From contig JBBCGL010000001.1 of assembly GCA_037200385.1 (NCBI GenBank), forward strand, positions 1,922,001 to 1,986,000: DNA of 64,000 bases, written 5' to 3'. The translations under genes and the position numbers were made by a program. Each line of letters opens with the position of its first letter. Positions within the stretch are counted from its first letter, which is position 1. The notes beneath the pieces were generated by a model. That model was not told where the DNA came from and ran no database searches. It saw only the letters and a list, made by a program, of their open reading frames with translations. Source of the stretch: Rhizomicrobium sp. Its GTDB lineage: Bacteria > Pseudomonadota > Alphaproteobacteria > Micropepsales > Micropepsaceae. Positions 14,886-24,387 of this stretch are shown one piece after another.

Positions 14886-16319
14886 ATGGCTTCGGAAGCG
14901 GCACGGGGCTTTTGGAAGGACGGCGCGATCCCCGATGCGCTGCGCGAGGCGCTGCGGGCCTATGATGCGTCGCCGGGGCCGGGCGAAAAGATCTTCCTGG
15001 CGCGGATCTATCGCGACGCGCCGGATCTTCTGACCGCGGACCGCATCGGATTGCTGATCGAGCTGCTCACGCGGCGCGAGATCGATCCGTCGGCGGTGAG
15101 CGGCGCGGGATGGCGCTATCTGGCGCGCGAGACGGACCTGCTGACGGCGCCGCCGCCGGAGATGGCGCGCCGGATCGCGGCCGACGCGCTGGTCCTGACG
15201 CTGTTGCAAGAGGACGTCGTGGCGCATGTCGGCGCGGAGCTGGCGCTGACCGCGGTGCGGCGCTGGCTGCTGCTGCAGGGTGGGGATTTTCCGAATTTGC
15301 GCGCGGCGCTGATCGCGCAGGCCGCGCTGAACGGCGGCGCCTGGCCGTTCGACGAAGAGGAACGGGCCGCGCTGGCGGCGGCCGAGGATTTCGCCCGCGC
15401 CTATCTGCCGCCGGCACCGCATCGGCGGGCCGAACCCGCCTTCGCCGACCCCGTGACGCGCGCCGTCGCAGAACAATATGAGGCGTGGCCCTATCCGGCC
15501 TGGACACGCATCCTTCAGGGCGGCACCCGATCCGTCGCGGCGCGGCTGCGCGATTTAGATCCCAGCGGCCCCGATACGATCGCCACGCCCGCCGAAATCC
15601 TGATCGCGGGCTGCGGCACCGGGCGCCAGGTAGCGCTGTGGGCGCTGCGCGCGCCGCAAGACCGCTTCACCTGCATCGACATTTCCCATGCGAGCCTGGG
15701 TCGCGCGGAGGAACGCTGCGCCGCGTTCGGAATCGGCAATGCGACGTTCCGCATGCTGGACCTGCACGATGCCGCCGCGCTCGGGCGCCGTTTCGACGTC
15801 GTGATGTGCACCGGCGTGCTGCATCACCTGCCGGATCCCGAGGCGGGCTGGACGGCGCTGGCCGGGGTGCTCAAGCCCGGCGGCCTGATGCATGTCATGG
15901 TCTATAGCCGGGTGGGGCGGCTGCGCGTCGCGGCGCTGCGCCAAACCCTGGGCGACATCGTCAAGGGGCCGATGAGCGACGACACGTTGCGCGAGATCCG
16001 TCGCCGCGTGCTGGCGCTGCCCCCGACCCGGACGCATCTGCGCACGCGCGACTTCCATTCGCTGGCGGGGGCACACGACCTCCTGGCGCACCGCCACGAG
16101 GACCCGTTCGACATACCGCGCATCCGGCGCGGGCTGGACAACCTCGGGCTCGAGCTCATCCGCTTCGAGCTGCCGCGCCAGGCGCACCGTGCGCGCTATC
16201 GGCGGGAGCATCCCGGCGATCCGTTGCAGCGCGACTTCGCGGCATGGGTGCAGGCCGAGCGCGACGATCCGGGCCTGTTCACGGCCATGTACGACTTCTG
16301 GTGCCGCAAGCCGCTATGA
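14886..16319 (+). CDS. Class I SAM-dependent methyltransferase with N-terminal helical region
   Basis: In this 477-residue protein, residues about 225-400 form a SAM-binding Rossmann domain: motif I ILIAGCGTGRQV (near 238), the acidic CIDISHASL, and the post-motif VVMCTGVLHHLPDPEAGW. The first 220 residues are helical and not recognised; they include a hydrophobic-plus-charge pattern resembling TPR-like scaffolds. The C-terminal 80 residues include a conserved-looking LAHRHEDPFDIPRI. The substrate is unknown. The start ATG 14886 lies just after the SDR remnant and has no strong ribosome site, which may reflect the rearrangement there. Confidence 0.85.
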   Translation: MASEAARGFWKDGAIPDALREALRAYDASPGPGEKIFLARIYRDAPDLLTADRIGLLIELLTRREIDPSAVSGAGWRYLARETDLLTAPPPEMARRIAADALVLTLLQEDVVAHVGAELALTAVRRWLLLQGGDFPNLRAALIAQAALNGGAWPFDEEERAALAAAEDFARAYLPPAPHRRAEPAFADPVTRAVAEQYEAWPYPAWTRILQGGTRSVAARLRDLDPSGPDTIATPAEILIAGCGTGRQVALWALRAPQDRFTCIDISHASLGRAEERCAAFGIGNATFRMLDLHDAAALGRRFDVVMCTGVLHHLPDPEAGWTALAGVLKPGGLMHVMVYSRVGRLRVAALRQTLGDIVKGPMSDDTLREIRRRVLALPPTRTHLRTRDFHSLAGAHDLLAHRHEDPFDIPRIRRGLDNLGLELIRFELPRQAHRARYRREHPGDPLQRDFAAWVQAERDDPGLFTAMYDFWCRKPL

Positions 16320-16460
16320 GCGCGGACGCCGCCCAAACCCGCGCCGCGGGCGTTCGCGCGCAATGGTTCGTCTTTCACATCCGTGAAAACGGCGGTAATC
16401 GGTTGCCGTGGCTTCGCGTCACGGCCGGGCAAGGATCGCCATGCAAAGGGAAGAACGCTG

Positions 16461-17627
16461 ATGGATTTCGAGCTGTCCGAAGAACACCGCATGCTGAAGG
16501 ACCTGGTGCATCGCTTCGTCGAGGACGAGCTGATGCCGCTGGAGGCCGGCGTGCTCGACCGCGAGGCGAAGGGCCAGGGATTGACCATCGGCGCGGCCGA
16601 AACGGCGCGGATCGACAAGGTGTCGAAGGAATTGGGACTGTGGGGGCTCGACGCGCCCGAGGATATCGGCGGCGCCGACCTGCCGGCGGTCGCGATGATC
16701 GGGGTGAACGAGGAGCTTGGGCGGACGGTGACGCCCTACACCCTGCCGCCGGACTCGCCCAATCTGCGCATGCTGATGGCGACGGTGAACGAGCGGCAGC
16801 GCGTCGCCTATCTCGAGCCTTATGTGCGCGGCGAGACGGTGTCGGCGATCGGCATCTCGGAGCCGGGCGCGGGCGCCGACCCGGCCGGGATGATCACGCG
16901 CGCGACACGCGACGGCGAGGACTGGGTGCTGAACGGGCGCAAGATCTGGATCAGCCGCGCCGACCATGCCGACTTCACCATCGTGATGGCGGTGACCAAC
17001 AAGGAGAAGCGGGCGCGCGGCGGCATCTCGGCCTTCCTGGTCGACCGCGACGCGCCGGGGTTCAATGTGCTGCGGCGCATCCCGATGATCGGCGGCGCGG
17101 CGACCTATGAGATCGCGCTGGAGGACTGCCGGGTCGAGGGCTGGAAATTGCTCGGCGCGGAAGGCAACGGCTTCGCGCCGATGCAGCTGCGGCTCGGCAC
17201 GCGGCGGCTGGAGATGGCGGCGTGGTCGATCGGCATGGCGCAGCGCGCCCTCGACATGATCTGCGCGTTTGCGCCGACGCGCGTGACCTTCGGCCAGCCC
17301 CTGTCGGAGCGCCAGGCGATCCAGTGGTGGGTGGCCGACGCGGCGACCAAGATCCATGCGACGCGGCTGATGACGTACGACTGCGCCTGGAAGCTCGACC
17401 AGGGGCGCGACGTGCGCGTCGAGATCTCGATGATCAAGGCCTTCGCGACCGAGATGGCCTACGAGATCGTCGACCGCGCGATGCAGGCGCATGGCGCGAT
17501 GGGCATGACCAAGGAGCTGCCGCTGCAGCTGATGCAGGCCAGGCTGCGCACCATGCGCATCTATGACGGCCCGACCGAGGTGCACAAATGGGTGGTGGCG
17601 CGCAATCTCCTGGGGTCGAAGCGATGA
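16461..17627 (+). CDS. Acyl-CoA dehydrogenase family protein
   Basis: This 388-residue protein is a complete acyl-CoA dehydrogenase. The N-terminal MDFELSEEHRMLKDLV, the flavin loop AIGISEPGAGADPAGM, and the C-terminal QAHGAMGMTKELPLQLMQARLR with RIYDGPTEVHKWVVAR are all present. The residue following YDGPTEV is Trp-rich rather than the Gln-rich helix of short-chain members, as in the ACAD10/11-like and FadE-like groups. The catalytic base cannot be assigned with confidence. The ATG at 16461 follows GAAGAACGCTG. No enoyl-CoA hydratase or ETF gene is adjacent, so its pathway stays unknown. Confidence 0.93.
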   Translation: MDFELSEEHRMLKDLVHRFVEDELMPLEAGVLDREAKGQGLTIGAAETARIDKVSKELGLWGLDAPEDIGGADLPAVAMIGVNEELGRTVTPYTLPPDSPNLRMLMATVNERQRVAYLEPYVRGETVSAIGISEPGAGADPAGMITRATRDGEDWVLNGRKIWISRADHADFTIVMAVTNKEKRARGGISAFLVDRDAPGFNVLRRIPMIGGAATYEIALEDCRVEGWKLLGAEGNGFAPMQLRLGTRRLEMAAWSIGMAQRALDMICAFAPTRVTFGQPLSERQAIQWWVADAATKIHATRLMTYDCAWKLDQGRDVRVEISMIKAFATEMAYEIVDRAMQAHGAMGMTKELPLQLMQARLRTMRIYDGPTEVHKWVVARNLLGSKR

Positions 17628-17761
17628 GGGATCGCGGCGCGGCCGCGGCGCGGGCGGGGAATTTCACGGCGACCTGAACCGGGCGTTTTCGTTTGCGGCG
17701 GAATGTGCTTGTCTCGCGCACGAGGGTGCGTCTTGCCCGTTGTTCGTGCGACGAGGACAGC

Positions 17762-19414
17762 ATGTTCAAGGACCGCAAGACGCCGGGCGTCTACATCACC
17801 GAGCTCGACGCCTTCCCGCCCGGCATCGTGGGCGTGGCGACGGCGGTGCCGGTCTTCATCGGCTATACCCAGACGGCGGCGGCGGACGGCAAGAGCGTGG
17901 CGCTCACGCCGGTGGCGATCACATCGCTGGCGGCGTATGAGCGCGTGTTCGGCGGCGCGGCGCCCGCGCAATGTCCGATCCTGACGACGGCGCAAGGCGC
18001 GGAGCCCGACATCGTGGCGCCACTCTGGAACGGCGACGCCTTCGTGGGAGGCAGCTTCACCCTCGCCGTGCCGATTCGGTTCCAGCTCTACAACAGCCTG
18101 CGCCTGTTCTTCGCCAATGGCGGCGGTTCCTGTTTCGTGGTGTCGGTCGGCGGCTATGACGGCATGGTGACGCCCGAGGCGCTGCTGCAAGGGGTGAAGG
18201 CGGCGGGCGATCAGGCCGGGATCACCCTGGTTGCCGTGCCGGACGCCGTCTCGCTGCCGGCGGACGGCGCCGCGGACGGCATCCCCACCTCGACGGCCTT
18301 CGGCGCGCTGATCCGCGCGGTGCTGGCGCAATGCGCGGCGCGGACCGATCGTCTGGCGCTGCTCGATCTCTACGGGACGCAAGCGATCGACACGCGGACG
18401 CCGACGGCAAACGCGGCCGGCGTGACGGCCTGCGCCGCGGCGTTCCGCGCCCAGACCGGCGATGCGGGCCTGGGTTATGGCGCGGCCTATTTTCCGTTCC
18501 TGGTGACGACCGTCGTGCAGGCGGCCGAGATCGACTACACCTGTTTCGCGACCGACGCGAAGAACCTGGCGCTGCTCGCGAGCCTGCTGACGGCCCAGGC
18601 GAACACCCTCTATCCCGACGGCGCCGCGACCTCGCCTGCGACAAACCGCAATCCGGAATATCTCGAGGTGGCGGCAGCGATCGCCGCGATGAAGACCACG
18701 CTGCCCGGATCGAGCCCGCCGGCCGATGCGGCGGCGATCGCACAGCTGAACGCGGCGCTGGTCGCGGCGCTGCCGCTGCTGCGGGAGATGGAGGCCATCG
18801 TCGCGGGCAAGCTGAGCCTGCTGCCGCCGAGCGGGGCGATGGCGGGCCTCTTCGCCGCCAACGACGCGATGCGCGGGGTGTGGAACGCGCCGGCCAATAT
18901 CGCCGTCCAGATGGTGCAAAAGGCCAGCGCGCCGATCGACGACCAGCTCCAGGGCGACCTGAACGTGCCGCTCGACGGCAAGGCGATCGACGCGATCCGC
19001 GACTTTCCGGGGCGCGGCACCATCGTATGGGGCGCGCGCACGCTGGACGGCAACAGCAATGACTGGCGCTATATCCAGGTGCGGCGGACGATCATCTACA
19101 TCGAGCAGTCGATCAAGAGCGCGCTGGCGCCCTTCGTCTTCGCGGCCAATGATGCGACGACCTGGGCCGCCGTCACCGCGATGATCTCCAACTTCCTGAA
19201 CGGGGTGTGGTCGCAGGGCGGCTTGATGGGCGCCCGGGCGAGCGAGGCCTACACGGTGCAATGCGGGCTGGGCAGCACGATGACGGCCCAGGACGTCCTC
19301 AACGGCTACATGATCGTCCAGGTGACGCTGCAGATGGTCCATCCCGCCGAGTTCATCGCGCTGACCTTCACGCAGCAGATGCAGGGCGCCGCAGCCGCAC
19401 CGGGCAAGGCATAG
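17762..19414 (+). CDS. Orphan contractile-tail sheath protein
   Basis: This 550-residue protein is a phage-type tail sheath. It opens with KTPGVYITELDAFPPGIVGVATAVPVFIGYT, the classic N-terminal sheath signature. The C-terminal 170 residues carry the polymerisation domain: NDWRYIQVRRTIIYIEQSIK, FLNGVWSQGGLMGARASEAYTVQCG and a final beta strand (VHPAEFIALTFTQQ). The middle (about residues 90-380) is an Ala-rich inserted domain. Sheaths form the contracting outer tube of myophages, R-type pyocins and extracellular injection systems and need a tube, baseplate and cap, yet none of these lies within 17 kb on the left or 44 kb on the right. Codon use is like the neighbours. AGGACAGC precedes ATG 17762. 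Confidence 0.92.
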   Translation: MFKDRKTPGVYITELDAFPPGIVGVATAVPVFIGYTQTAAADGKSVALTPVAITSLAAYERVFGGAAPAQCPILTTAQGAEPDIVAPLWNGDAFVGGSFTLAVPIRFQLYNSLRLFFANGGGSCFVVSVGGYDGMVTPEALLQGVKAAGDQAGITLVAVPDAVSLPADGAADGIPTSTAFGALIRAVLAQCAARTDRLALLDLYGTQAIDTRTPTANAAGVTACAAAFRAQTGDAGLGYGAAYFPFLVTTVVQAAEIDYTCFATDAKNLALLASLLTAQANTLYPDGAATSPATNRNPEYLEVAAAIAAMKTTLPGSSPPADAAAIAQLNAALVAALPLLREMEAIVAGKLSLLPPSGAMAGLFAANDAMRGVWNAPANIAVQMVQKASAPIDDQLQGDLNVPLDGKAIDAIRDFPGRGTIVWGARTLDGNSNDWRYIQVRRTIIYIEQSIKSALAPFVFAANDATTWAAVTAMISNFLNGVWSQGGLMGARASEAYTVQCGLGSTMTAQDVLNGYMIVQVTLQMVHPAEFIALTFTQQMQGAAAAPGKA

Positions 19415-19441
19415 CGAAAGCCGTCAAGGACGGCGGACGGG

Positions 19442-20452
19442 CTACACAGTCTTGCCCGCGAGCAGGCTCCGGGCGCAGTCGAGGACCGTCTGCGTCGCCG
19501 GACGCGGCGCGAAGCCCAGCATCCGCCGGGCTTTCGCGGTCGAGAGATCGGTCTTCACGCCGAGGAGCGGCCGGATCATGCGCAGCCGCGCGACGAACAG
19601 CGCAAGGACGCGGACGGCGAAATCCGGCAGGCGCCGCGCCGGGATCTTCGCGCCCCGGGCGGCAAGAGCCGCGCGCAGCGTCGCCGCGATCTGTGCCATC
19701 CAAAGGAAGTCTCCGGCGGCGAGGAAACGCTCGCCGGCGGCCTGCGGCGCGAGCATGGCGCGGATGTGCAGGTCGGCGAGATCGCGCACGTCCACGATCC
19801 AGAAGCCGATCCGGGGGATGCCCGGCGGCCGGCCATGCAGCAGGCCGGCGATCACGCCCACCGAGCCCAGACTTTCTTTCGTCAGCACCGGACCGAACAC
19901 GGCGCCCGGCAGGATCGTCGTGAAGGCGGTCGGCTTGCCCGCCATGAAAGCCCAGGCGGCGCGCTCCGCGAGGATCTTGGAGCGGCGATAGGAATCGAAC
20001 TGGCGATCGTCCGGATCGGCCCAGACGGTCTCGTCGCTGGCATTGCTGACATCCAGCGGCGGACGGGCCGTCGCGGCGGCGGACGTCATCACCACGCGCC
20101 GGACGCCGGCCTTCACCGCGGCGGCCAGCACGCGCAGGGCCCCGTCGCGCGCCGCGGCGACGAAGGCGCCCGGATCGTCGGAAACACCGGTGCCGAGCGG
20201 CGAGGCGACGTGAAGCACATAGTCGCAACCGCGCATGGCGTCGTCCCAGCCGGCATCGCGGGTCAGGTCGGCGACATGGACGTTCAGGCGATCGCCGGAA
20301 GCGCCGGCCGCCGCGACGGCGGAGCGCAGCGCAGGCTCTTTCGCCAGGCTGCGCAAGGTGGTGCGCACCGCATAGCCGCGCTTGAGGAGTTCGGCGATGC
20401 ACCAGCCGCCGATGAAGCCGCTGCCGCCCGTCACGAGGACCGTCTCGGTCAT
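19442..20452 (-). CDS. NAD(P)-dependent epimerase/dehydratase (extended SDR)
   Basis: This 336-residue protein is an extended SDR of the dihydroflavonol 4-reductase-like group. It has the NAD(P) motif VTGGSGFIGGWCIAELL at residues 6-22, the typical DLTRDAGWDDAMRGCDYVLHVASP segment and the catalytic Tyr-x3-Lys in FDSYRRSKILAE. Bacterial members reduce aldehydes or ketones or act in lipid metabolism. The substrate cannot be read. It lies 14 bases downstream of the aldo/keto reductase gene on the same strand, so both probably share the TetR-controlled promoter at 21.5 kb. ATG 20452 is preceded by a weak site (GGACTTTAAATCC). Confidence 0.9.
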   Translation of the reverse strand: MTETVLVTGGSGFIGGWCIAELLKRGYAVRTTLRSLAKEPALRSAVAAAGASGDRLNVHVADLTRDAGWDDAMRGCDYVLHVASPLGTGVSDDPGAFVAAARDGALRVLAAAVKAGVRRVVMTSAAATARPPLDVSNASDETVWADPDDRQFDSYRRSKILAERAAWAFMAGKPTAFTTILPGAVFGPVLTKESLGSVGVIAGLLHGRPPGIPRIGFWIVDVRDLADLHIRAMLAPQAAGERFLAAGDFLWMAQIAATLRAALAARGAKIPARRLPDFAVRVLALFVARLRMIRPLLGVKTDLSTAKARRMLGFAPRPATQTVLDCARSLLAGKTV

Positions 20453-20466
20453 GGATTTAAAGTCCT

Positions 20467-21531
<1,065 letters not shown>

Positions 21532-21546
21532 TCATTGGCACAAAAG

Positions 21547-21560
21547 TCTACGGTCGTAGA
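21547..21560. promoter_or_regulatory. Candidate TetR operator 2 and reductase -35 region
   Basis: TCTACGGTCGTAGA is a palindrome with 6-base perfect arms, ending three bases before the tetR start codon at 21564. On the minus strand TAGACT (21550-21545) is followed by 17 bases and TATACA (21527-21522), giving a plausible promoter for the aldo/keto reductase overlapped by both operators. Autoregulation of tetR is implied by position. Confidence 0.5.
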
Positions 21561-21563
21561 ATT

Positions 21564-22220
21564 ATGCGGAAATCCTCCACGAAAGCCCCGCCCAAGCGAC
21601 GCCGGAACGCGGCCGCGACGCGCGACGCGATCCTCGCTTCGGCGCGACGGGCCTTCGCACGGTCCGGCTATGACGGCGCCGGGGTGCGGGAGATCGCGCA
21701 GGGCGCCGGCGTCACCGCGATGCTGGTCAATCGCTATTTCGGCTCGAAGGAGCAGCTCTTCGCGGAGGTCACCGCCGACACCATGGCGGCGCCCATCATC
21801 CTCGTGCCGGAGATCCTGGGTTCGGCGACCCCGGGCGCCGACATCGCCGCCGCGCTCATCGGGTTGACCGCGGCGGGGCAGACGCCACTCGACGGCTTCC
21901 TGATCATGCTGCACTCGGCCTCCAGCAGGCGCGCCGCCGAAATCGGCCGCGCGGAGATCGAAAAAGGGCATCAGAAGTCGCTGACCGGCGCGCTCAGCGG
22001 TCGGTTCGCGCCCCAGCGGGCGGCGCTGGTGCTGTCGCTGGTCGCGGGCGTCCAGGTGATGCGGCAGATGATCGGCCTGTCGGCCCTGGCGCAGGCCGAG
22101 CCCGAGGTCCTCATCGCGCTTCTCGCACCGCTCATCCAGCAGCTCATCGACGGCGAGGACTCGCCGGCAGCAAAGAGGCCGAGCGCGCGCCGCCCGAGCC
22201 GAAGGGGATCTTCGAGATGA
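21564..22220 (+). CDS. TetR/AcrR family transcriptional regulator
   Basis: This 218-residue protein has the TetR N-terminal DNA-binding domain: TRDAILASARRAFARSGYDGAGVREIAQGAGVTAMLVNRYFGSKEQLF (about residues 19-66) is a full match to the helix-turn-helix pattern. The C-terminal ligand domain (res. 75-200) is not recognised, and the last 20 residues are strongly basic. Such proteins repress neighbouring genes and are released by small molecules. It is divergent from the aldo/keto reductase, with two palindromic candidate operators between them. The start ATG is fixed by the operator and lacks a strong Shine-Dalgarno sequence. Confidence 0.95.
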   Translation: MRKSSTKAPPKRRRNAAATRDAILASARRAFARSGYDGAGVREIAQGAGVTAMLVNRYFGSKEQLFAEVTADTMAAPIILVPEILGSATPGADIAAALIGLTAAGQTPLDGFLIMLHSASSRRAAEIGRAEIEKGHQKSLTGALSGRFAPQRAALVLSLVAGVQVMRQMIGLSALAQAEPEVLIALLAPLIQQLIDGEDSPAAKRPSARRPSRRGSSR

Positions 22221-22222
22221 TC

Positions 22223-22253
22223 GCGGCGGAGAGCGTCGGACGCTCTCCGCCGC
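22223..22253 (+). terminator. Perfect 15-bp hairpin after tetR
   Basis: GCGGCGGAGAGCGTC at 22223-22237 and its exact inverse at 22239-22253 are separated by one base, beginning three bases after the tetR stop. There is no T-run, so it would be a GC-strong but non-canonical terminator. It also lies downstream of the convergent DUF2182-like gene and could stop both transcripts. Confidence 0.6.
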
Positions 22254-22274
22254 GGCGTGCGCTGCGGGGGGTCG

Positions 22275-23138
22275 TCAGCGCACTTCGAAGTGGAATGGCG
22301 TCGCGGGGCACGGCAGGCGGAGCTGGCGGCCGCAGGAGCGCGCTTCCACTTGGACTTCCGATCGCGAGGCGATGCCGTCATCGGCACGGCCGTGTTTCGT
22401 GTCGGCGCTCGTCGCCACCCGAACCCGGCGATCCGGCGCCGCGCCCGCGCTCCGCTGCCACCGCCAATGGGCGAATGCGCCGGCCACCGCTCGGCGTTCC
22501 ATCAGCAGCAGGGCCGCGACCGCGATCATGACGAGACGGCTGCCGCCGTTCAGCACCAGCGGCGCCAGCATCAGGGCCCAGCCGGATCCGACACAGCCGG
22601 CCCCCGCACGGGCGCCGAAGCGTAGAGCCACGACGGGCATCGGCCGGCTGCGACTGGCATGCGGCGGCGCCTGCAGGCTGAGCCGAAGCGCGGCCCGCTT
22701 GGGCGGCATGACCTGCCACAAGAGCGCCAGCGCCGCGACGAGACCGAGTGCCGGTACCCCCAGGGCCGCCGCAGCGACGCCGATGACAAGTGCCAGCGGC
22801 ACCAGCACCGCACCTGCCGCCAGCCAGATCGCGAGATATGAACAGAGGAACAGACCCAGCGCCAAGCCATGGCGCGTTCGGCGCCACAATTGTTCGGCAG
22901 GGCCCGCGGCCAGGGGAAGCGTCATCGCAAGAAGCAGGACGAGCCAGGACAGGGCGATCTGCAGCGGCGGATGCAAGGCAAGCGCGAGCTGGGCGGCCGC
23001 CCAGGCCGCGGCAAGATCGGAAGCGGTGCCGCACAGGCTGGGCATGGCCAAGGCCGCGCTTGCCCCGCGCCAAAGCGCCGTCCAGGCCAGCGCGCTCGTC
23101 AGGAGCAGAAGCAGCGGGACGGGCGGCACGGCATTCAT
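22275..23138 (-). CDS. DUF2182-like integral membrane protein
   Basis: This 287-residue protein has about seven hydrophobic segments. Although diverged, it keeps the DUF2182 landmarks: a LVLLLAMTLPLAAGP helix (family form MxxAMMxPS), PPKRAALRLSLQ (family PxKxxCLRxC) and GAGCVGSGWALMLAPLVLNG (family GxxCxGCCWALM) followed by MIAVAALLLMERR. Two of the usual cysteines are replaced (LRLS for LRHC, VGSGW for VGCCW), so proposed metal binding is doubtful. DUF2182 genes often neighbour DUF1326 genes; none is here. The final 60 residues are hydrophilic and may be cytoplasmic. Function unknown. Confidence 0.7.
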   Translation of the reverse strand: MNAVPPVPLLLLLTSALAWTALWRGASAALAMPSLCGTASDLAAAWAAAQLALALHPPLQIALSWLVLLLAMTLPLAAGPAEQLWRRTRHGLALGLFLCSYLAIWLAAGAVLVPLALVIGVAAAALGVPALGLVAALALLWQVMPPKRAALRLSLQAPPHASRSRPMPVVALRFGARAGAGCVGSGWALMLAPLVLNGGSRLVMIAVAALLLMERRAVAGAFAHWRWQRSAGAAPDRRVRVATSADTKHGRADDGIASRSEVQVEARSCGRQLRLPCPATPFHFEVR

Positions 23139-23368
23139 GCCGCGACCCGGGACAGCCGACCGCCGCGTTACGCCGTGGAGCCCACTCCTCAAGCGACGCC
23201 CCCTTGGTCGAAATCTCTATTTCAGATTGCGCCCAATACTTGAATATATCAATGGTAATACATGTCCGAATACTTCGAATATTTCGGCAATCGCCGCGCT
23301 TGTCGCATAGGAAGGGACCGCCGACGCGGTGCGCCAGCGGTCCCGGTCTCGTTGCTTCCCGGCCTTTG

Positions 23369-23551
23369 TCAGCCTTTCGTCGTCACACCGTCGGGAACGT
23401 TCTTGCCCGGTTCCGGGCGAACGAGCTTCAAATTGCCGTTTTCCGGATCGACGGTCGACGGCTCCGCGCCGGCCAGGCGCTCGTCGGTGTTCGTAACAGT
23501 CGTGCGCGGCGCATAGATGTCGTCGCGCAGATCGTGCTGTTTCGCAGCCAT
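23369..23551 (-). CDS. Small hydrophilic protein of unknown function
   Basis: This 60-residue protein is not recognised. It is rich in Asp, Glu, Lys, Thr and Pro, with no hydrophobic core (for example AEPSTVDPENGNLKLVRPEPG), so it is probably intrinsically disordered. The ATG at 23551 has a fair ribosome site (CCGGAGAAAGTCCC). An EcfG-like promoter (GCAAC-N16-CGTT) sits about 30 bases upstream, which together with the composition suggests a stress-related protein. It is on the same strand as the ABC exporter, 59 bases downstream of it, and could instead be its last gene. Confidence 0.6.
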   Translation of the reverse strand: MAAKQHDLRDDIYAPRTTVTNTDERLAGAEPSTVDPENGNLKLVRPEPGKNVPDGVTTKG

Positions 23552-23580
23552 GGGACTTTCTCCGGTTGTTCCAAAGAGAA

Positions 23581-23605
23581 AACGGCCGCGCGACGCAATC
23601 GTTGC
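23581..23605 (-). promoter_or_regulatory. EcfG-like promoter candidate
   Basis: On the minus strand GCAAC (23605-23601) and CGTT (23584-23581) are 16 bases apart, one mismatch from the sigma-EcfG consensus GGAAC-N16/17-CGTT. The small hydrophilic protein gene starts 30 bases downstream at 23551. Confidence 0.35.
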
Positions 23606-23610
23606 ACGGC

Positions 23611-24387
23611 CTAAGCCGCAGCCACGAGACCGCGCCGATAGCGCCGCAATCCAAGATGGAACGCCGCGAGCGCCAGCGCGGCATAGCCGGCCGCCGAGGC
23701 AAGCAGCACCGCCAATGTCGCGACGGACGGCGCACGCAGGAACGAGACCGGCGCCAGCACGACGAAGCCCGCCGGCAGCAACGTATAGGCGACGATCCTG
23801 GTCGCGCCGGAATAGACCGATCCGGGATAGCTCGAGAACAGCAGCATGAAATCCGTCAGGTCGCGCGCGAAGCTGCGCGCCCCGGCGAACCCGAAGGCGA
23901 GGCTCGCATACACGACGGCGGACGCGACATAGACCGTCGTGCCGCACGCCAGGCCGAGCAGCACGAACGGAACGTCGCGCCAGGCAAGGTCCGCGAAGGT
24001 CGCCAGCATCCAGATGCCCATGACGAGGTCGCCCCAGGCGGTCGCGATGCTCTCGCGCGCGAGCAGCCGCGCCAGCACCGGCTTGGGCTGGGTCAGCAGC
24101 GCGTCGAGCTCGCCGCGCAGGATGACGGCCGCCATGTCGCGATAGCCGCCGAAGAACACGCCCGAAACGGCGACGATCGTCATGACGAGGCCGAGCAGGA
24201 GCGCGACGTCGTGCAGGCCCCAGCCGCCGACCCGGCGGAACCCCGCGAAGAACATGTACCAGAGCGCCAGGAAGAAGATGTCGTTCAGGACCATCCCGAA
24301 CGCGTTGAGGAAGAAATTGACGCGGTCCGTCAGCGACGTGCGGATCGCGGCGCGGACATTGGCGGCATAGGTCGAGACGATGCCCAT
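23611..24387 (-). CDS. ABC-2 type transporter permease (second permease)
   Basis: This 258-residue protein has six hydrophobic segments and the features of the ABC-2 permease group COG3694: an early RTSLTDRVNFFLNAFGMVLNDIFFLALWYMFF and the conserved GELDALLTQPKPVLARLLAR, where the LLTQP loop after the second helix contacts the ATPase. It abuts the upstream permease gene (stop 24388, start 24387). With the ATPase and first permease it forms a three-gene exporter known in many bacteria and streptomycetes but without a defined substrate. Substrates of relatives include antibiotics and lipids. Confidence 0.88.
   Translation of the reverse strand: MGIVSTYAANVRAAIRTSLTDRVNFFLNAFGMVLNDIFFLALWYMFFAGFRRVGGWGLHDVALLLGLVMTIVAVSGVFFGGYRDMAAVILRGELDALLTQPKPVLARLLARESIATAWGDLVMGIWMLATFADLAWRDVPFVLLGLACGTTVYVASAVVYASLAFGFAGARSFARDLTDFMLLFSSYPGSVYSGATRIVAYTLLPAGFVVLAPVSFLRAPSVATLAVLLASAAGYAALALAAFHLGLRRYRRGLVAAA

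Noticed and set aside
17628-19441. Prophage or tailocin island around the sheath gene
   Set aside because: No integrase, tube, baseplate, capsid or lysis genes and no attachment repeats found nearby; only the sheath is present.
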